From the NCBI RefSeq assembly GCF_008973665.1, contig NZ_WACP01000002.1, positions 248,001 through 312,000 on the forward strand: DNA of 64,000 nt. The letters run 5' to 3'. Made by a program: the position numbers and the translations under genes. The DNA comes from Paenibacillus tengchongensis. Its GTDB lineage: Bacteria; Bacillota; Bacilli; Paenibacillales; Paenibacillaceae. Below the pieces are notes generated by a model, which saw nothing but the letters and a program-made list of their open reading frames with translations, searched no databases and was not told where the DNA came from. How positions within the stretch are numbered: position 1 is the first letter of the stretch; each line of letters begins with the position of its first letter. Shown piece after piece: positions 44,603 to 54,202 of this stretch.

Positions 44603-45718
44603 ATGGAGACACAACTGAAGCGCAACCAGGGAACCGGAGGACCGCAGACCCGGCAGAGAATCAGCACGGGAGCGGTGCTGCTCTCCCTGCTTGTCCTGCT
44701 TGGCAACATTGCGGTCAACGGGGCGATCTTTGTATTCTTCCGGGATTCCGCGCTGAATCCGCTGTTCACGGCTGTGCTCGCTGTGCTGTGGGGCGTGCTC
44801 GGCGTCTACCTGATTTACTATACGCTCAACTGGGCGGCGGAGCGGTACCCGGAGCGGCTCCGGCGGCGTATTCTGCCCTTTGTCTTTGTGGGGCCGGCGG
44901 TGCTGCTGCTCGGCTGGCTGCTGGTGCTGCCTGCGCTGCGGACACTGTATTTAAGCTTATTCAATGCCTCCTCGGAGAAATTCGTCGGACTGGCCAACTA
45001 TGCGGCAATATTCAGCGACCGTCTCATGGGCACCGCGCTGCGCAACAACCTGCTCTGGGTGTTCGTGGGTACGCTGGCATGCGTCGTCCTCGGGCTGCTG
45101 ATTGCCATTCTGGCCGACCGCAGCAGCTTTGAGAAGCTCGCCAAATCGATTATTTTTATGCCGATGGCCATTTCCTTCGTCGCCGCCGGCGTGATCTGGA
45201 AGTTCGTATACTATTACCAGCCGGGCACCGAGCAGATCGGTCTGCTCAATGCGATCGTCACCGCCTTCGGCGGGGAACCGCAGGCCTGGACCAGCATGCT
45301 GCAGCCGTGGAACAATTTTTTCCTCATCATTATTCTCATCTGGATGCAGACCGGGTTCGCCATGGTCATCTTCTCCGCAGCCATCAAAGGGGTGCCCGAG
45401 GATATTCTGGAGGCGGCGCGCGTGGACGGGGCAGGGGAGGTCAAGACCTTTTTCCGCATCATGATTCCTTATATCTCCACCACCATACTGACGGTAACCA
45501 CCACCATTATCGTCTTTACGCTGAAAATATTTGACGTCGTCATGGTGATGACGGGCGGTCAATACGATACGGAGGTCGTAGCCACGCAGTTCTACCGGCA
45601 GTTCTTTATGTACCGCAACTTCGGGTACGGCTCGACGCTGGCCATTGTGCTGCTGATTGCAGTCACTCCGGTAATTCTGATTAATCTGCGCCAGTTCCGC
45701 AAGCAGGGGGGATTCTGA
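44603..45718 (+). CDS. Alpha-glucoside ABC transporter permease (AglF/MalF-like)
   Basis: 371 residues from ATG 44603 behind AGGAGG. Two extra N-terminal TM helices (about 25-50 and 55-75) precede the usual six, as in AglF-type proteins. The EAA loop EDILEAARVDGAGEVKTFFRIMIPYI is near residues 267-292. The stop overlaps the next start (TGATG). It forms half of the channel; no ATPase gene is present, so a shared MsmX-like ATPase is expected. Confidence 0.94.
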   Translation: METQLKRNQGTGGPQTRQRISTGAVLLSLLVLLGNIAVNGAIFVFFRDSALNPLFTAVLAVLWGVLGVYLIYYTLNWAAERYPERLRRRILPFVFVGPAVLLLGWLLVLPALRTLYLSLFNASSEKFVGLANYAAIFSDRLMGTALRNNLLWVFVGTLACVVLGLLIAILADRSSFEKLAKSIIFMPMAISFVAAGVIWKFVYYYQPGTEQIGLLNAIVTAFGGEPQAWTSMLQPWNNFFLIIILIWMQTGFAMVIFSAAIKGVPEDILEAARVDGAGEVKTFFRIMIPYISTTILTVTTTIIVFTLKIFDVVMVMTGGQYDTEVVATQFYRQFFMYRNFGYGSTLAIVLLIAVTPVILINLRQFRKQGGF

Positions 45719-46806
45719 TGGTCAAGCGCAAACGGAAGCGCGGTAAGGTCGTTGTCAATCTGGTGCTGGGAGTGATTTGCTTCATCTGGCTGGTACCGAC
45801 ACTGGGACTGTTCATTTCCTCCTTCCGCCCGGCGGCGGATATTCTGCAGAGCGGCTGGTGGAAGGTGTTCCCCCATCAGGAATATACGGCCGGCGAGACG
45901 CTGCAGCTCTCCAAGGAGGTGGATCTGCGCGGACCGATTGAGGTGAACGGGAAGACCTATACCGATGAACAGCTGAAGGCCGGCGTGGAGGCGGACGGCA
46001 AGCAGCTGATCTGGGAGAACCGCCGGGCCCGTACCGTCAATGTCCAGGAGCAGGGCTGGCAGACCGTGCCTGACCTGACGGTCGAGAACTATAAGAATGT
46101 GCTCTCCGGCAAGGAATACAAGCTGAAGGAAGCGGACGGCAGCGAGACGGTACAGAAGGGCACGGGGCTGTCGCAGGCGTTCTGGAATACACTGACGATC
46201 GCCGTTCCGGCGACGGTCATTCCGGTGCTGATCGCCTCTTTTGCCGCATACGCCTTCGCCTGGCTGCGCTTCCCCGGCCGCAAAACGCTGTTTGTCATGA
46301 TCATCGCCATGCTGGTGATTCCGCTGCAGGTGGCGCTGATTCCGGTGCTCAAGGATTATACGGCGCTCGGACTGAACGGCAGCTACCTCGGCATCTGGCT
46401 GGCGCATACCGCCTTTGGCCTGCCGCTGGTTACCTATTTTATGTACAACTTTATCAGCCAGCTTCCGAAGGATTTGTTTGAATCGGCATTCATTGACGGG
46501 GCAAGCCACTTCACCATCTTCAGCCGGCTCATCCTGCCGCTGTCCGTACCGGCGCTGGCTTCTATCGGCATCTTCCAGTTCCTGTGGGTGTGGAATGATT
46601 ATCTGGTCTCGCTGATCTTTATCGGCAACCAGCCGTCGGTTCAGGTGATGTCGATGAAGATCGCCGATCTCGCCGGCTCGCGGGGCAATGACTGGCATCT
46701 GCTTACCTCCGCCGCCTTCATCTCCATGCTGATGCCGCTGGCGGTCTTCTTCCTGCTGCAGAAGTATTTCGTGCGCGGGCTGATGGGCGGGTCGGTTAAA
46801 GGCTAG
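45718..46806 (+). CDS. Alpha-glucoside ABC transporter permease (AglG/MalG-like) with large external insert
   Basis: 362 residues, longer than typical MalG because an extracytoplasmic insert of about 100 residues (about 45-145; GETLQLSKEVDLRGPIEVNGKTY through NVQEQGWQTVPDL) separates TM1 from TM2, as in AglG-type permeases. The EAA loop KDLFESAFIDGASHFTIFSRLILPLS and ending GGSVKG follow. Start ATG overlaps the upstream stop. Together with the preceding protein it imports the oligosaccharide cleaved by the GH65 enzyme. Confidence 0.94.
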   Translation: MVKRKRKRGKVVVNLVLGVICFIWLVPTLGLFISSFRPAADILQSGWWKVFPHQEYTAGETLQLSKEVDLRGPIEVNGKTYTDEQLKAGVEADGKQLIWENRRARTVNVQEQGWQTVPDLTVENYKNVLSGKEYKLKEADGSETVQKGTGLSQAFWNTLTIAVPATVIPVLIASFAAYAFAWLRFPGRKTLFVMIIAMLVIPLQVALIPVLKDYTALGLNGSYLGIWLAHTAFGLPLVTYFMYNFISQLPKDLFESAFIDGASHFTIFSRLILPLSVPALASIGIFQFLWVWNDYLVSLIFIGNQPSVQVMSMKIADLAGSRGNDWHLLTSAAFISMLMPLAVFFLLQKYFVRGLMGGSVKG

Positions 46807-46854
46807 GTCTGATGCCGGCGCGATACTACCAAAGCGGGGAGGAGTGTAAATTTG

Positions 46855-49209
46855 ATGAAGCGGAAGCCTTATGAGCATCCCCCGGCGTTGTACCCGTACG
46901 AAGAATGGAGCCTGTCCGAGGATGCTTTTGAAGATAAACATAATCAGCGGAGTGAAAGCGTGTTTGCCCTGGGCAACGGCTATATCGGGATGCGGGGGAA
47001 TTTTGAGGAAGGCTACCATGGATCGCAGGGGAGTACGGTGCCGGGCAATTATTTAAACGGCTTCCATGACTGGGAGCCGGTCCGGTATCCGGAAGGGGCC
47101 TACGGGTATCCGGAGCGGAATCACGCGATGCTGAACGTAGCCGATGCGCGGATCATTGAGCTGGAGCTTGCGGGCCGGAAGTTTCATCTGGGCCACGGAA
47201 CCGTCCACTCCTACCGCCGGCGGCTCGATATGCAGGGCGGCATCCTTCACCGCGAGATCGACTGGGAGTCGCCGGACGGCTGCCGCGTGCAGCTCCGCAT
47301 CCGGCGGATGGTGCCGCTCCGGCACAAGCACCTGGCCGTTATTGATTACGAAGTAACGGCCCTGAACTTCAGCGGTGAGCTGACCCTCCGTTCGGCGATC
47401 GACGGGGAGATTGTGAAGGAGGCAGGCGGCAGTGACCCCCGCCTGGGCTCGGGCTCCGGCGAGCCGAGCCTGCTGTACGAGGATTCCGGCTGCGCGCCGG
47501 AGTCTTCGACGCTGTGGCTGAAGCAGCGGACGCGCCGCACCGGCTTCGCCCTGCTGACGGCGGCCAGGCATGTGCTGCGTGTGGCTTCCGGCCGGCAGGG
47601 GCAATGGGAGCAGCGCGGCCAGCGGCTGACGCTCAGCTTCGGGCTGAATCTGCGGCAGGGTGAGACGGCCGGATTGACCAAATACATCGCTTACCATACC
47701 ACAAGGGATGTGGCGGAAGCGGAGCTAACGGAGCGCAGCACAGCGGTGCTGATCCAGGCGGCGGAGAGCGGCTTCGCGCAGCTGGCTGCCGAGCAGCAGA
47801 AGGAGCTGGAGCTCTTCTGGAGCCGCGCCGACGTGGAGATCGCAGGCGATGCCGCGCTGCAACAGGGCCTGCGCTTCAATGCCTTCCAGCTGCTGCAGTC
47901 GGCGGGCAAGGACGGGCGGACGAATATCGCCGCCAAGGGGCTGACCGGCGAGGGCTACGAAGGGCATTATTTCTGGGATACGGAGATGTACATGCTGCCC
48001 TTTTTCATCTATACCAAGCCCGAAATTGCCCGGGCGCTGCTGGAGTTCCGCTGTGCGACGCTCGGCAAAGCCCGCGAACGGGCAGCCGTCATGTCGCAGA
48101 AGGGTGCGCTGTATCCGTGGCGCACCATCGGCGGGGAGGAGAATTCGGCCTACTTTCCGGCCGGCACAGCCCAGGCGCATATCAACGCCGATATCGCTTA
48201 CGCGCTGAAGCAGTATGTGCAGGCGACGGGCGATACGGATTTCCTCGCCTCCCGGGGGGCGGAAATGCTTTTTGAGACCTCACGCTTCTGGGCGGATCTC
48301 GGCTATTTCAACCCGGCGCGGGACGGAGCCTTCTGCATTGATGCCGTTACCGGACCGGACGAGTACACGGCCATTGTGAACAACAACGCCTATACCAACC
48401 TGATGGTGCAGGAACAGCTCCTGTATGCCGTGGAGACGGCGCAGCTGCTGCAGCGGGAGTATCCCGCCGATTACGCGCGGCTGCAGCGGGAGCTCGGTCT
48501 GAGCGCAGAGGAAATTGCGGGCTGGCGGGAAGCTGCGGAGCGCATGTACATTCCTTATGACGGGAAGCTGGGCATCTATGCGCAGGACGACACGTTTCTC
48601 TCCAAACGGCAGTGGGATTTCGCGGGTACACCGGCGGATAAATACCCCCTATTGCTGCATTATCACCCACTGGTCATTTACCGCCACCAGGTATTGAAGC
48701 AGGCAGATCTCGTCATGGTGCTGTTTCTGCTGGGCAGCCGGTTCAGTCTGGAAGAGAAACGGCGGAATTATGCCTATTATGAGCCGCTTACTACGCATGA
48801 TTCCTCCCTCTCCCCCTGCATTCACAGTATTGTCTCCGCAGAGATCGGCGATCTCGGCGGCGCGTACGACTATTTCGGACGCACGGTCCGGATGGATCTC
48901 GACGACATCAACCGCAATGCCCAGGACGGGCTGCATATGGCCGCCATGGCCGGCTCGTGGATGTCTGTGGTCAACGGTTTTGCCGGTATGCGTCAGTCGG
49001 AGGGAGGGCTTAGCTTCGCTCCGTGCCTGCCGCCCCGGTGGGACAGCTACCGCTTCAGAATAACGTTCTCCGGCCGGCTGCTGGAGGTCGGCGTAACCCG
49101 CAGCTCGGTTGTCTATACCCTGCTGGAAGGCGAAGCGCTGGAGCTGCGGCACCGGGATCGTATGCTCCGGCTCCAGCCGTCTGTGCCGGTAACCACCGCT
49201 CTGCTTTAG
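46855..49209 (+). CDS. Glycoside hydrolase family 65 phosphorylase (kojibiose/maltose-type)
   Basis: 784 residues: N-terminal beta-sandwich (about 1-280), linker, (alpha/alpha)6 barrel (about 320-700) and C-terminal beta domain, the GH65 layout. The motif GPDEYTAIVNNNAYTN carries the catalytic acid (Glu503), and YEGHYFWDTEMYMLPFF and LTTHDSSLSPCIHS (phosphate-binding) are in place. GH65 phosphorylases split an alpha-glucobiose with phosphate to beta-glucose 1-phosphate and glucose in the cytosol. The disaccharide (maltose, kojibiose, nigerose or trehalose) is not readable with confidence. No beta-phosphoglucomutase gene is nearby. ATG 46855 follows GGGGAGGAG. Confidence 0.94.
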   Translation: MKRKPYEHPPALYPYEEWSLSEDAFEDKHNQRSESVFALGNGYIGMRGNFEEGYHGSQGSTVPGNYLNGFHDWEPVRYPEGAYGYPERNHAMLNVADARIIELELAGRKFHLGHGTVHSYRRRLDMQGGILHREIDWESPDGCRVQLRIRRMVPLRHKHLAVIDYEVTALNFSGELTLRSAIDGEIVKEAGGSDPRLGSGSGEPSLLYEDSGCAPESSTLWLKQRTRRTGFALLTAARHVLRVASGRQGQWEQRGQRLTLSFGLNLRQGETAGLTKYIAYHTTRDVAEAELTERSTAVLIQAAESGFAQLAAEQQKELELFWSRADVEIAGDAALQQGLRFNAFQLLQSAGKDGRTNIAAKGLTGEGYEGHYFWDTEMYMLPFFIYTKPEIARALLEFRCATLGKARERAAVMSQKGALYPWRTIGGEENSAYFPAGTAQAHINADIAYALKQYVQATGDTDFLASRGAEMLFETSRFWADLGYFNPARDGAFCIDAVTGPDEYTAIVNNNAYTNLMVQEQLLYAVETAQLLQREYPADYARLQRELGLSAEEIAGWREAAERMYIPYDGKLGIYAQDDTFLSKRQWDFAGTPADKYPLLLHYHPLVIYRHQVLKQADLVMVLFLLGSRFSLEEKRRNYAYYEPLTTHDSSLSPCIHSIVSAEIGDLGGAYDYFGRTVRMDLDDINRNAQDGLHMAAMAGSWMSVVNGFAGMRQSEGGLSFAPCLPPRWDSYRFRITFSGRLLEVGVTRSSVVYTLLEGEALELRHRDRMLRLQPSVPVTTALL

Positions 49210-49738
49210 GGTAAGGCTTGGGGGAGAGGGCTTTCCCGAAGGCGGCCCGAATCACCGCCCCGCTTCCTCCGGGGAGCCGGGCGGGCTAGTCAGGCGCTGA
49301 AGAAGCCGCCTTGAATGAAGTAGTCTTGTTTTGTGCGACTAAAATCGCCGTATTTCGCGGGAAACTGCGAAAATACGGCTTTTTTCCAGAAGATCCGACC
49401 AGACCCGTGCTCTTTATCAAGCCTGCCAAACGCAGGTGCCGCGCCCGTTCCTCTTCCCATTTCTTCAATTCATACAACACTTTCCTTCTATAACTAACCT
49501 GCCTGTTTTATCTCCTCCGGATTCCTCATATAATGAAGATGAACCCGGAATATTTTACAATGAATTTTATTTACTAATAAGTTAATTAAGCTTATAAATA
49601 AATTAAATGGAAAACCCGAATTAAGAAGAGTAAGCGCAGTTTGGCGCTCATAAGGAGGATGGGGCGAAACCGGCAAAAATCCGCAAATCTCGAAGGATCC
49701 CGTTAGTTACTTTGCGACAAAGGAATGGGAGTGTGCGA
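49210..49738 (+). other. Gene-free stretch: GH65 terminator, AT-rich block and structured leader
   Basis: About 530 bp. A terminator lies at 49347-49386. Bases 49520-49620 are very AT-rich with promoter-like TATAAT/TTTACA motifs. From about 49628 to 49735 several short inverted repeats (AGCGC/GCGCT; ATCC/GGAT) suggest a structured leader before the GGDEF-EAL gene. I could not match it to a known riboswitch class. A 15-codon frame at 49659-49706 abuts its own AGGAGG too closely to be convincing. Confidence 0.5.
49347..49386 (+). terminator. Terminator of the alpha-glucoside operon
   Basis: Stem GCCGTATTTCGC/GCGAAAATACGGC (one bulge) followed directly by a T6 tract. Confidence 0.85.
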
Positions 49739-52705
49739 ATGAGCGTTAAGAGATTATACCTCAGGGTGTTGACCGGCTGGCTTGCGCTAATCCTGATGAC
49801 CGCCGGTGCGGCATTGCCCGGTTCTGCCTATGCAAATGCAGACACTGCGGAACTGCCGGTACAAAATGTGCTCATTCTGCATTCCTACCAGAAGGGCTTT
49901 GCCTGGACGGACGATCAGAGTGCAGGTATAGAGGAGCAGCTTAAAAAAGCCGGAAGCATACCGGTGATTTACAGCGAGTATATGGATTGGAAACGTTACC
50001 CCAGCACGGGCAGCCTAGAGCATTTCTACCAGATGATCCGGTTCAAATATCAGGATGTGCATCTTGACGCAGTCATTACGACCGATGATGCCGCGCTTAA
50101 TTTCGCTATGAAATACCGCAGGGAGCTGTTAAACGATGCACCGATTGTCTTCAGCGGCATTAACGAGCTGGGGGCGGCCAGCCTGCAGGAGCAAGACAAC
50201 CTGACCGGTGTCATAGAGTCCATCGCCCCGGCGCAGACCGTAAAGCTTGCGCTCGAAATCAATCCGGCGCTCCGCAGGGTGTATGTCGTATACGACAATA
50301 CGGAAAGCGGACTATCGACCGGACAAATGGTAATGGACCAGATCGCTGCGCTGCAGCCGAAGCTGGAAGTGGTTCCGATGAATTCCTTATCCAATGAAGA
50401 AATTTTAGAGCAGGCATCCAGTCTGTCTGCGGACAGCATTGTGCTGATGACTACATACTACAGTGATTCCACTGGCAGAATTACGGAGTTCGAGCGGTTC
50501 TCCGGCGAGCTGGCGGAGCACAGCAGCGTCCCTGTATATCATATCTATGATTTCGGCCTGAACCACGGGGCCTTCGGAGGCAGTCTGATCAGCGGACGGA
50601 TTCAGGGGCAGACTGCAGCCGGGCTGGCGCTGCGCGTCCTCTCAGGAGAGCGGGCCGGTGATATTCCTTTTGTTGCAGGCAGCAGTGTACGCCAGGTGTT
50701 CGACTACAATGAGCTGCAGCACTTTGGCATACAGGAAGACAGGCTGCCTGCCGGCAGCGAAGTGATCAACCGGCCGTTCTCCTTCTATGAAACTTATAAA
50801 GTACTGGTGCTCAGCATTGCCGCCGCGTTTGCAGTGCTTGTGGCTTTTATATTGGTTCTTCTGTTTTATGTGCAGCTGGTCAAAAGAATCCGCCGCAACC
50901 TGGAACAAAGCAATGAGCGGTTCAACTTGGCCACGTACGGTGCGGATGCCGTGATTTGGGACGTGGATATGCGCTCGATGCAATATTATTTCTCGGACAG
51001 CTGGTACGAGCTGCTCGGCTATGAGCGCGGTGAAGTCGGCGAGAGCGAGAATGGCTGGATGGGCCTGGTTCATCCCGAGGACGCCGAGGAAGAGAACCGC
51101 CAGCGGACGCTGCATCTGAAGGGGCGTACTGCGTATTACTACGCCGAGTTCCGGATGCGGGGCAAGGCGGGCGAGTACAAGTGGTTCCAGGCCCGGGGGA
51201 AGGTGCTGCGCAGCCCGGAGGGCGGATATGTGCGCTTCGCCGGCTCCATGGTCGATGTCACCGACCGCAAAGGGGTGGAAAGCAAGCTCCAGATGAGCTA
51301 TCAGGAGCTTGAGCAGACCTATGAGGAGCTGACGGCCCTTCAGGATGAGCTGCTGGAGCAGTATAACAAGGTGGTGGAGAATGAATCGCTCCTCCGGCTG
51401 AGCGAAGAGAAGTACAGGCTGCTTGCATATAATGATGCGCTTAGCGGCCTGCCGAACCGTCTGTCGCTGACCGAAGAGCTGCAGCGGTTCATCCGCCAGA
51501 ATGCCGGCGGCCAGGCGGCGCTGTTCTTCCTCGACATCGATAATTTCAAATACATCAATGACACGATGGGCCACAGCTTTGGCGACGAGCTGCTCGTGCA
51601 GGTTGGAGAACGTCTGCTTAGCTGCTCGAACAGGCTCAGCCGGCATTTCCGCTTCGGCGGAGATGAATTTGTGATCCTGTTCCAGGATACCGGCGGACTC
51701 TCTGAGGTAAATGCTTATGCCGAGTCGCTGGTGCAGGCCTTCAGGGAGCCTTTCCGGCTGCATACCAGCACTGTGCATATCTCCGCCAGCATCGGGATTG
51801 CCCAATACCCGGAGAACGGGCACAACGCCGAGGAGCTGCTGAAGAATGCCGATATCGCCATGTACAAAGCCAAGGAAGCGGGCAAAGGGGGGTATGTCAT
51901 CTACGGTCAGGCCATGCAGCAGCATTTCGATGACCGGATGATTATTGAGAGCCATCTGCGGAATGCGATAGAGAATGACGAATTGTCTCTCCACTATCAG
52001 CCTCTGGTGGATACCACCTCCGGCGAGGTATGGGGCTTCGAGGCGCTGATCCGCTGGAACAGCCCGGAGCTCGGGCGGGTATCGCCGCTCACGTTCATCC
52101 GCATCGCCGAGGATTGCCGGCTGATCGTTCCGATCGGCGAATGGGTGCTGCGCACCGCCTGCAGATTCATCAAGGGATTGCAGGACCAGGGCTTCCCGCA
52201 TTATCATATCTCGGTCAATATCTCGGTCATTCAGCTGATGCTGGATGATTTCGCCGATATGGTGCTGGAGGTGCTGCGGGATACGGGACTGGCCCCGGAA
52301 TTCCTGGAGCTGGAAATTACGGAATCCATCTTTATGGAATCATTCGAAGCAATCAGCAGCAAGCTGGAGACGCTGAAATCGCTGGGCATCGGTATTGCGC
52401 TCGATGATTTCGGCACCGGTTATTCCTCGCTCAGTTATTTGAAGCAGCTGCCGATTACGACTCTCAAGATCGACAAGTCGTTTATCGACAGCATCGATTC
52501 GCCCAATAATATGTCGCTGGCCAGTTCCATTGTCACCATCGGCCATGATATGGGCCTGCGTGTGACCGCCGAAGGCGTGGAAACCCCTGAGCAGCTTGCC
52601 TTCCTGGAACGCACCCGCTGCGACAAGATCCAGGGCTATTATATCAGCCGGCCGATTCCGCAGCATGAAGTGGCGGAGTGGGTGGCCGACCGCCGGGCAT
52701 GCTAA
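49739..52705 (+). CDS. Membrane GGDEF-EAL protein with ABC-type binding and PAS sensor domains
   Basis: 988 residues. Signal peptide/TM (about 8-32), an extracytoplasmic ABC_sub_bind-like domain (about 40-350; NVLILHSYQKGFAWTDDQSAGI), TM (about 355-380), PAS (about 395-510), a coiled coil, GGDEF (GGDEF at 640-644; no RxxD I-site: NRLS) and EAL (GFEALIRW, EAL 768-770). The EAL domain keeps LEITESIFME, DDFGTGYSSLSYLK and AEGVET, so both cyclase and phosphodiesterase sites look intact. ATG 49739 follows GGGAG. The N-terminal binding domain suggests response to an extracellular small molecule. It is a candidate modulator of the EPS system. Confidence 0.93.
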   Translation: MSVKRLYLRVLTGWLALILMTAGAALPGSAYANADTAELPVQNVLILHSYQKGFAWTDDQSAGIEEQLKKAGSIPVIYSEYMDWKRYPSTGSLEHFYQMIRFKYQDVHLDAVITTDDAALNFAMKYRRELLNDAPIVFSGINELGAASLQEQDNLTGVIESIAPAQTVKLALEINPALRRVYVVYDNTESGLSTGQMVMDQIAALQPKLEVVPMNSLSNEEILEQASSLSADSIVLMTTYYSDSTGRITEFERFSGELAEHSSVPVYHIYDFGLNHGAFGGSLISGRIQGQTAAGLALRVLSGERAGDIPFVAGSSVRQVFDYNELQHFGIQEDRLPAGSEVINRPFSFYETYKVLVLSIAAAFAVLVAFILVLLFYVQLVKRIRRNLEQSNERFNLATYGADAVIWDVDMRSMQYYFSDSWYELLGYERGEVGESENGWMGLVHPEDAEEENRQRTLHLKGRTAYYYAEFRMRGKAGEYKWFQARGKVLRSPEGGYVRFAGSMVDVTDRKGVESKLQMSYQELEQTYEELTALQDELLEQYNKVVENESLLRLSEEKYRLLAYNDALSGLPNRLSLTEELQRFIRQNAGGQAALFFLDIDNFKYINDTMGHSFGDELLVQVGERLLSCSNRLSRHFRFGGDEFVILFQDTGGLSEVNAYAESLVQAFREPFRLHTSTVHISASIGIAQYPENGHNAEELLKNADIAMYKAKEAGKGGYVIYGQAMQQHFDDRMIIESHLRNAIENDELSLHYQPLVDTTSGEVWGFEALIRWNSPELGRVSPLTFIRIAEDCRLIVPIGEWVLRTACRFIKGLQDQGFPHYHISVNISVIQLMLDDFADMVLEVLRDTGLAPEFLELEITESIFMESFEAISSKLETLKSLGIGIALDDFGTGYSSLSYLKQLPITTLKIDKSFIDSIDSPNNMSLASSIVTIGHDMGLRVTAEGVETPEQLAFLERTRCDKIQGYYISRPIPQHEVAEWVADRRAC

Positions 52706-52774
52706 GACCGGTCGGCCCATAGCTGGCCGGTCCCGGCTATAGAACCGGCCCCTGCGGTCCCAGTCCCGTCCGCT

Positions 52775-54166
52775 TTACTTCAGCAGCTTCCGCGCCAGCT
52801 TGATCTTGCTGCCGTAGGGCGGATAGACAACGCCGAGGTCAGGACTCGTACCACGGTCTACGATGCTTTTGCGGTGGGAGAAGACCTCGAAGCTGTGTTT
52901 GCCGTGATAACCGCCGATCCCGGAATGCCCGACGCCGCCGAACGGCAGATGGGGGCTGGCCACATGCGAGATCGTGTCATTGACGCAGCCGCCGCCGAAG
53001 GAAATCCGGCTGAGCACCTCACGGCGTACCTGCCGGTCCTCGGTGAACAGATAGAGCGCCAGCGGCTTCGGACGGCTGTTGACGGCGGCAATGGCTTCAC
53101 CCAGCTCCCCGTACTCCATAATGGGCAGCACCGGTCCGAAGATCTCGTCCTGCATGGCGGCGTCGCTCCATTCCGCCGGATACAGCAGGGTCGGTTCGAT
53201 GTAAAGGTCGGCGGCGTCCACCGTTCCGCCATAAATCACCTTGTGCTTATCCTGTTCAATCATACCGGCGATCCGCTGCAGTTGGCGCCCGTTTACGATC
53301 CGCCCGTAATCCGGGCCCCCTTGGATATTCTGGCCGTAGAAGGCGGTAATGCTCTCTTTAATCAGCGCAATAAGCCTCTCGGCAACCGATTGGTGGACAA
53401 GCAGATAATCCGGGGCGATACAGGTCTGGCCGGTATTGATCAGCTTGCCCCAGACAATGCGCTTCGCGGCAATTTCCAGGTTGGCTGAGGCATCGACGAT
53501 GACGGGGCTTTTTCCGCCCAGCTCCAGCGTGATGGGAGTGAGGTTCTTGGCCGCAGCCTCCATGACGATTTTGCCGACAGGAACGCTTCCTGTGAAAAAG
53601 ATATAGTCGAACCGGGCGTGAATCAGCGCACCGGTTGTTTCTTTTTCCCCCTGTACCACGGAAATGTAGCGGGAGTCAAAGGTCTCCGTAATCATCTCCT
53701 CCACAACGGCCGAGACGGCGGGCGTGCTCTCCGACGGCTTCAGCACGGCACAGTTGCCGGCGGCCATCGCTCCGATCAGCGGCTCGATCAGCAGCTGGAA
53801 CGGATAATTGAACGGGCCGATAATCAGAACGGTCCCGTAGGGCTCGCTGTAAATCCAGCTGCGGGCAGGGAGGAGATGCAGTGGCGATTTGACCTTTACC
53901 GGCTTCATCCAGCGTTTCAGATGCTTCATCATGTAGCCGATGCTGTCCAGCGTAAAGCCGATTTCAGTGGCGTAGGCTTCGAATTCGCTCTTGCGCAGAT
54001 CCTGCTGCAGGGCGGAGATAATCCGCGGTTCATACTTGCGGATGGCCTCCTTCAGCTTCCCGAGCTGGCGGATCCGGAACTCCGCCTCTCGGGTCGCTCC
54101 TGTGTGAAACCACTGCCCGTGCTCCGCGAGCAGCTCCTCCACCGCCTGAGGTGTTAAACTTTCCAT
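52775..54166 (-). CDS. Aldehyde dehydrogenase (class 3-like, YwdH-type)
   Basis: 463 residues from the ATG at 54166 (GGAGG at 7-nt spacing). ALDH motifs: EPYGTVLIIGPFNYPFQL, NAD-binding FFTGSVPVGKIVMEAAA, general base LELGGKSPVIVDA (Glu) and catalytic Cys in NTGQTCIAPDYLL. The C-terminal LPFGGVGHSGIGGYHGKHSFEVFSHRKS extension is typical of the class 3 / fatty aldehyde group. It oxidises aldehydes to acids with NAD(P)+. It lies 36 bp downstream of the Crp/Fnr gene in the same direction, so the two may be co-transcribed. Confidence 0.96.
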   Translation of the reverse strand: MESLTPQAVEELLAEHGQWFHTGATREAEFRIRQLGKLKEAIRKYEPRIISALQQDLRKSEFEAYATEIGFTLDSIGYMMKHLKRWMKPVKVKSPLHLLPARSWIYSEPYGTVLIIGPFNYPFQLLIEPLIGAMAAGNCAVLKPSESTPAVSAVVEEMITETFDSRYISVVQGEKETTGALIHARFDYIFFTGSVPVGKIVMEAAAKNLTPITLELGGKSPVIVDASANLEIAAKRIVWGKLINTGQTCIAPDYLLVHQSVAERLIALIKESITAFYGQNIQGGPDYGRIVNGRQLQRIAGMIEQDKHKVIYGGTVDAADLYIEPTLLYPAEWSDAAMQDEIFGPVLPIMEYGELGEAIAAVNSRPKPLALYLFTEDRQVRREVLSRISFGGGCVNDTISHVASPHLPFGGVGHSGIGGYHGKHSFEVFSHRKSIVDRGTSPDLGVVYPPYGSKIKLARKLLK

Positions 54167-54202
54167 CCTCGCTTCCTCCATTCCATGAATGAGAATCCAT
54201 AC

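Noticed and set aside
49659..49706. 15-codon leader-like frame before the GGDEF-EAL gene
   Set aside because: The AGGAGG motif touches the ATG, leaving no spacer for initiation.
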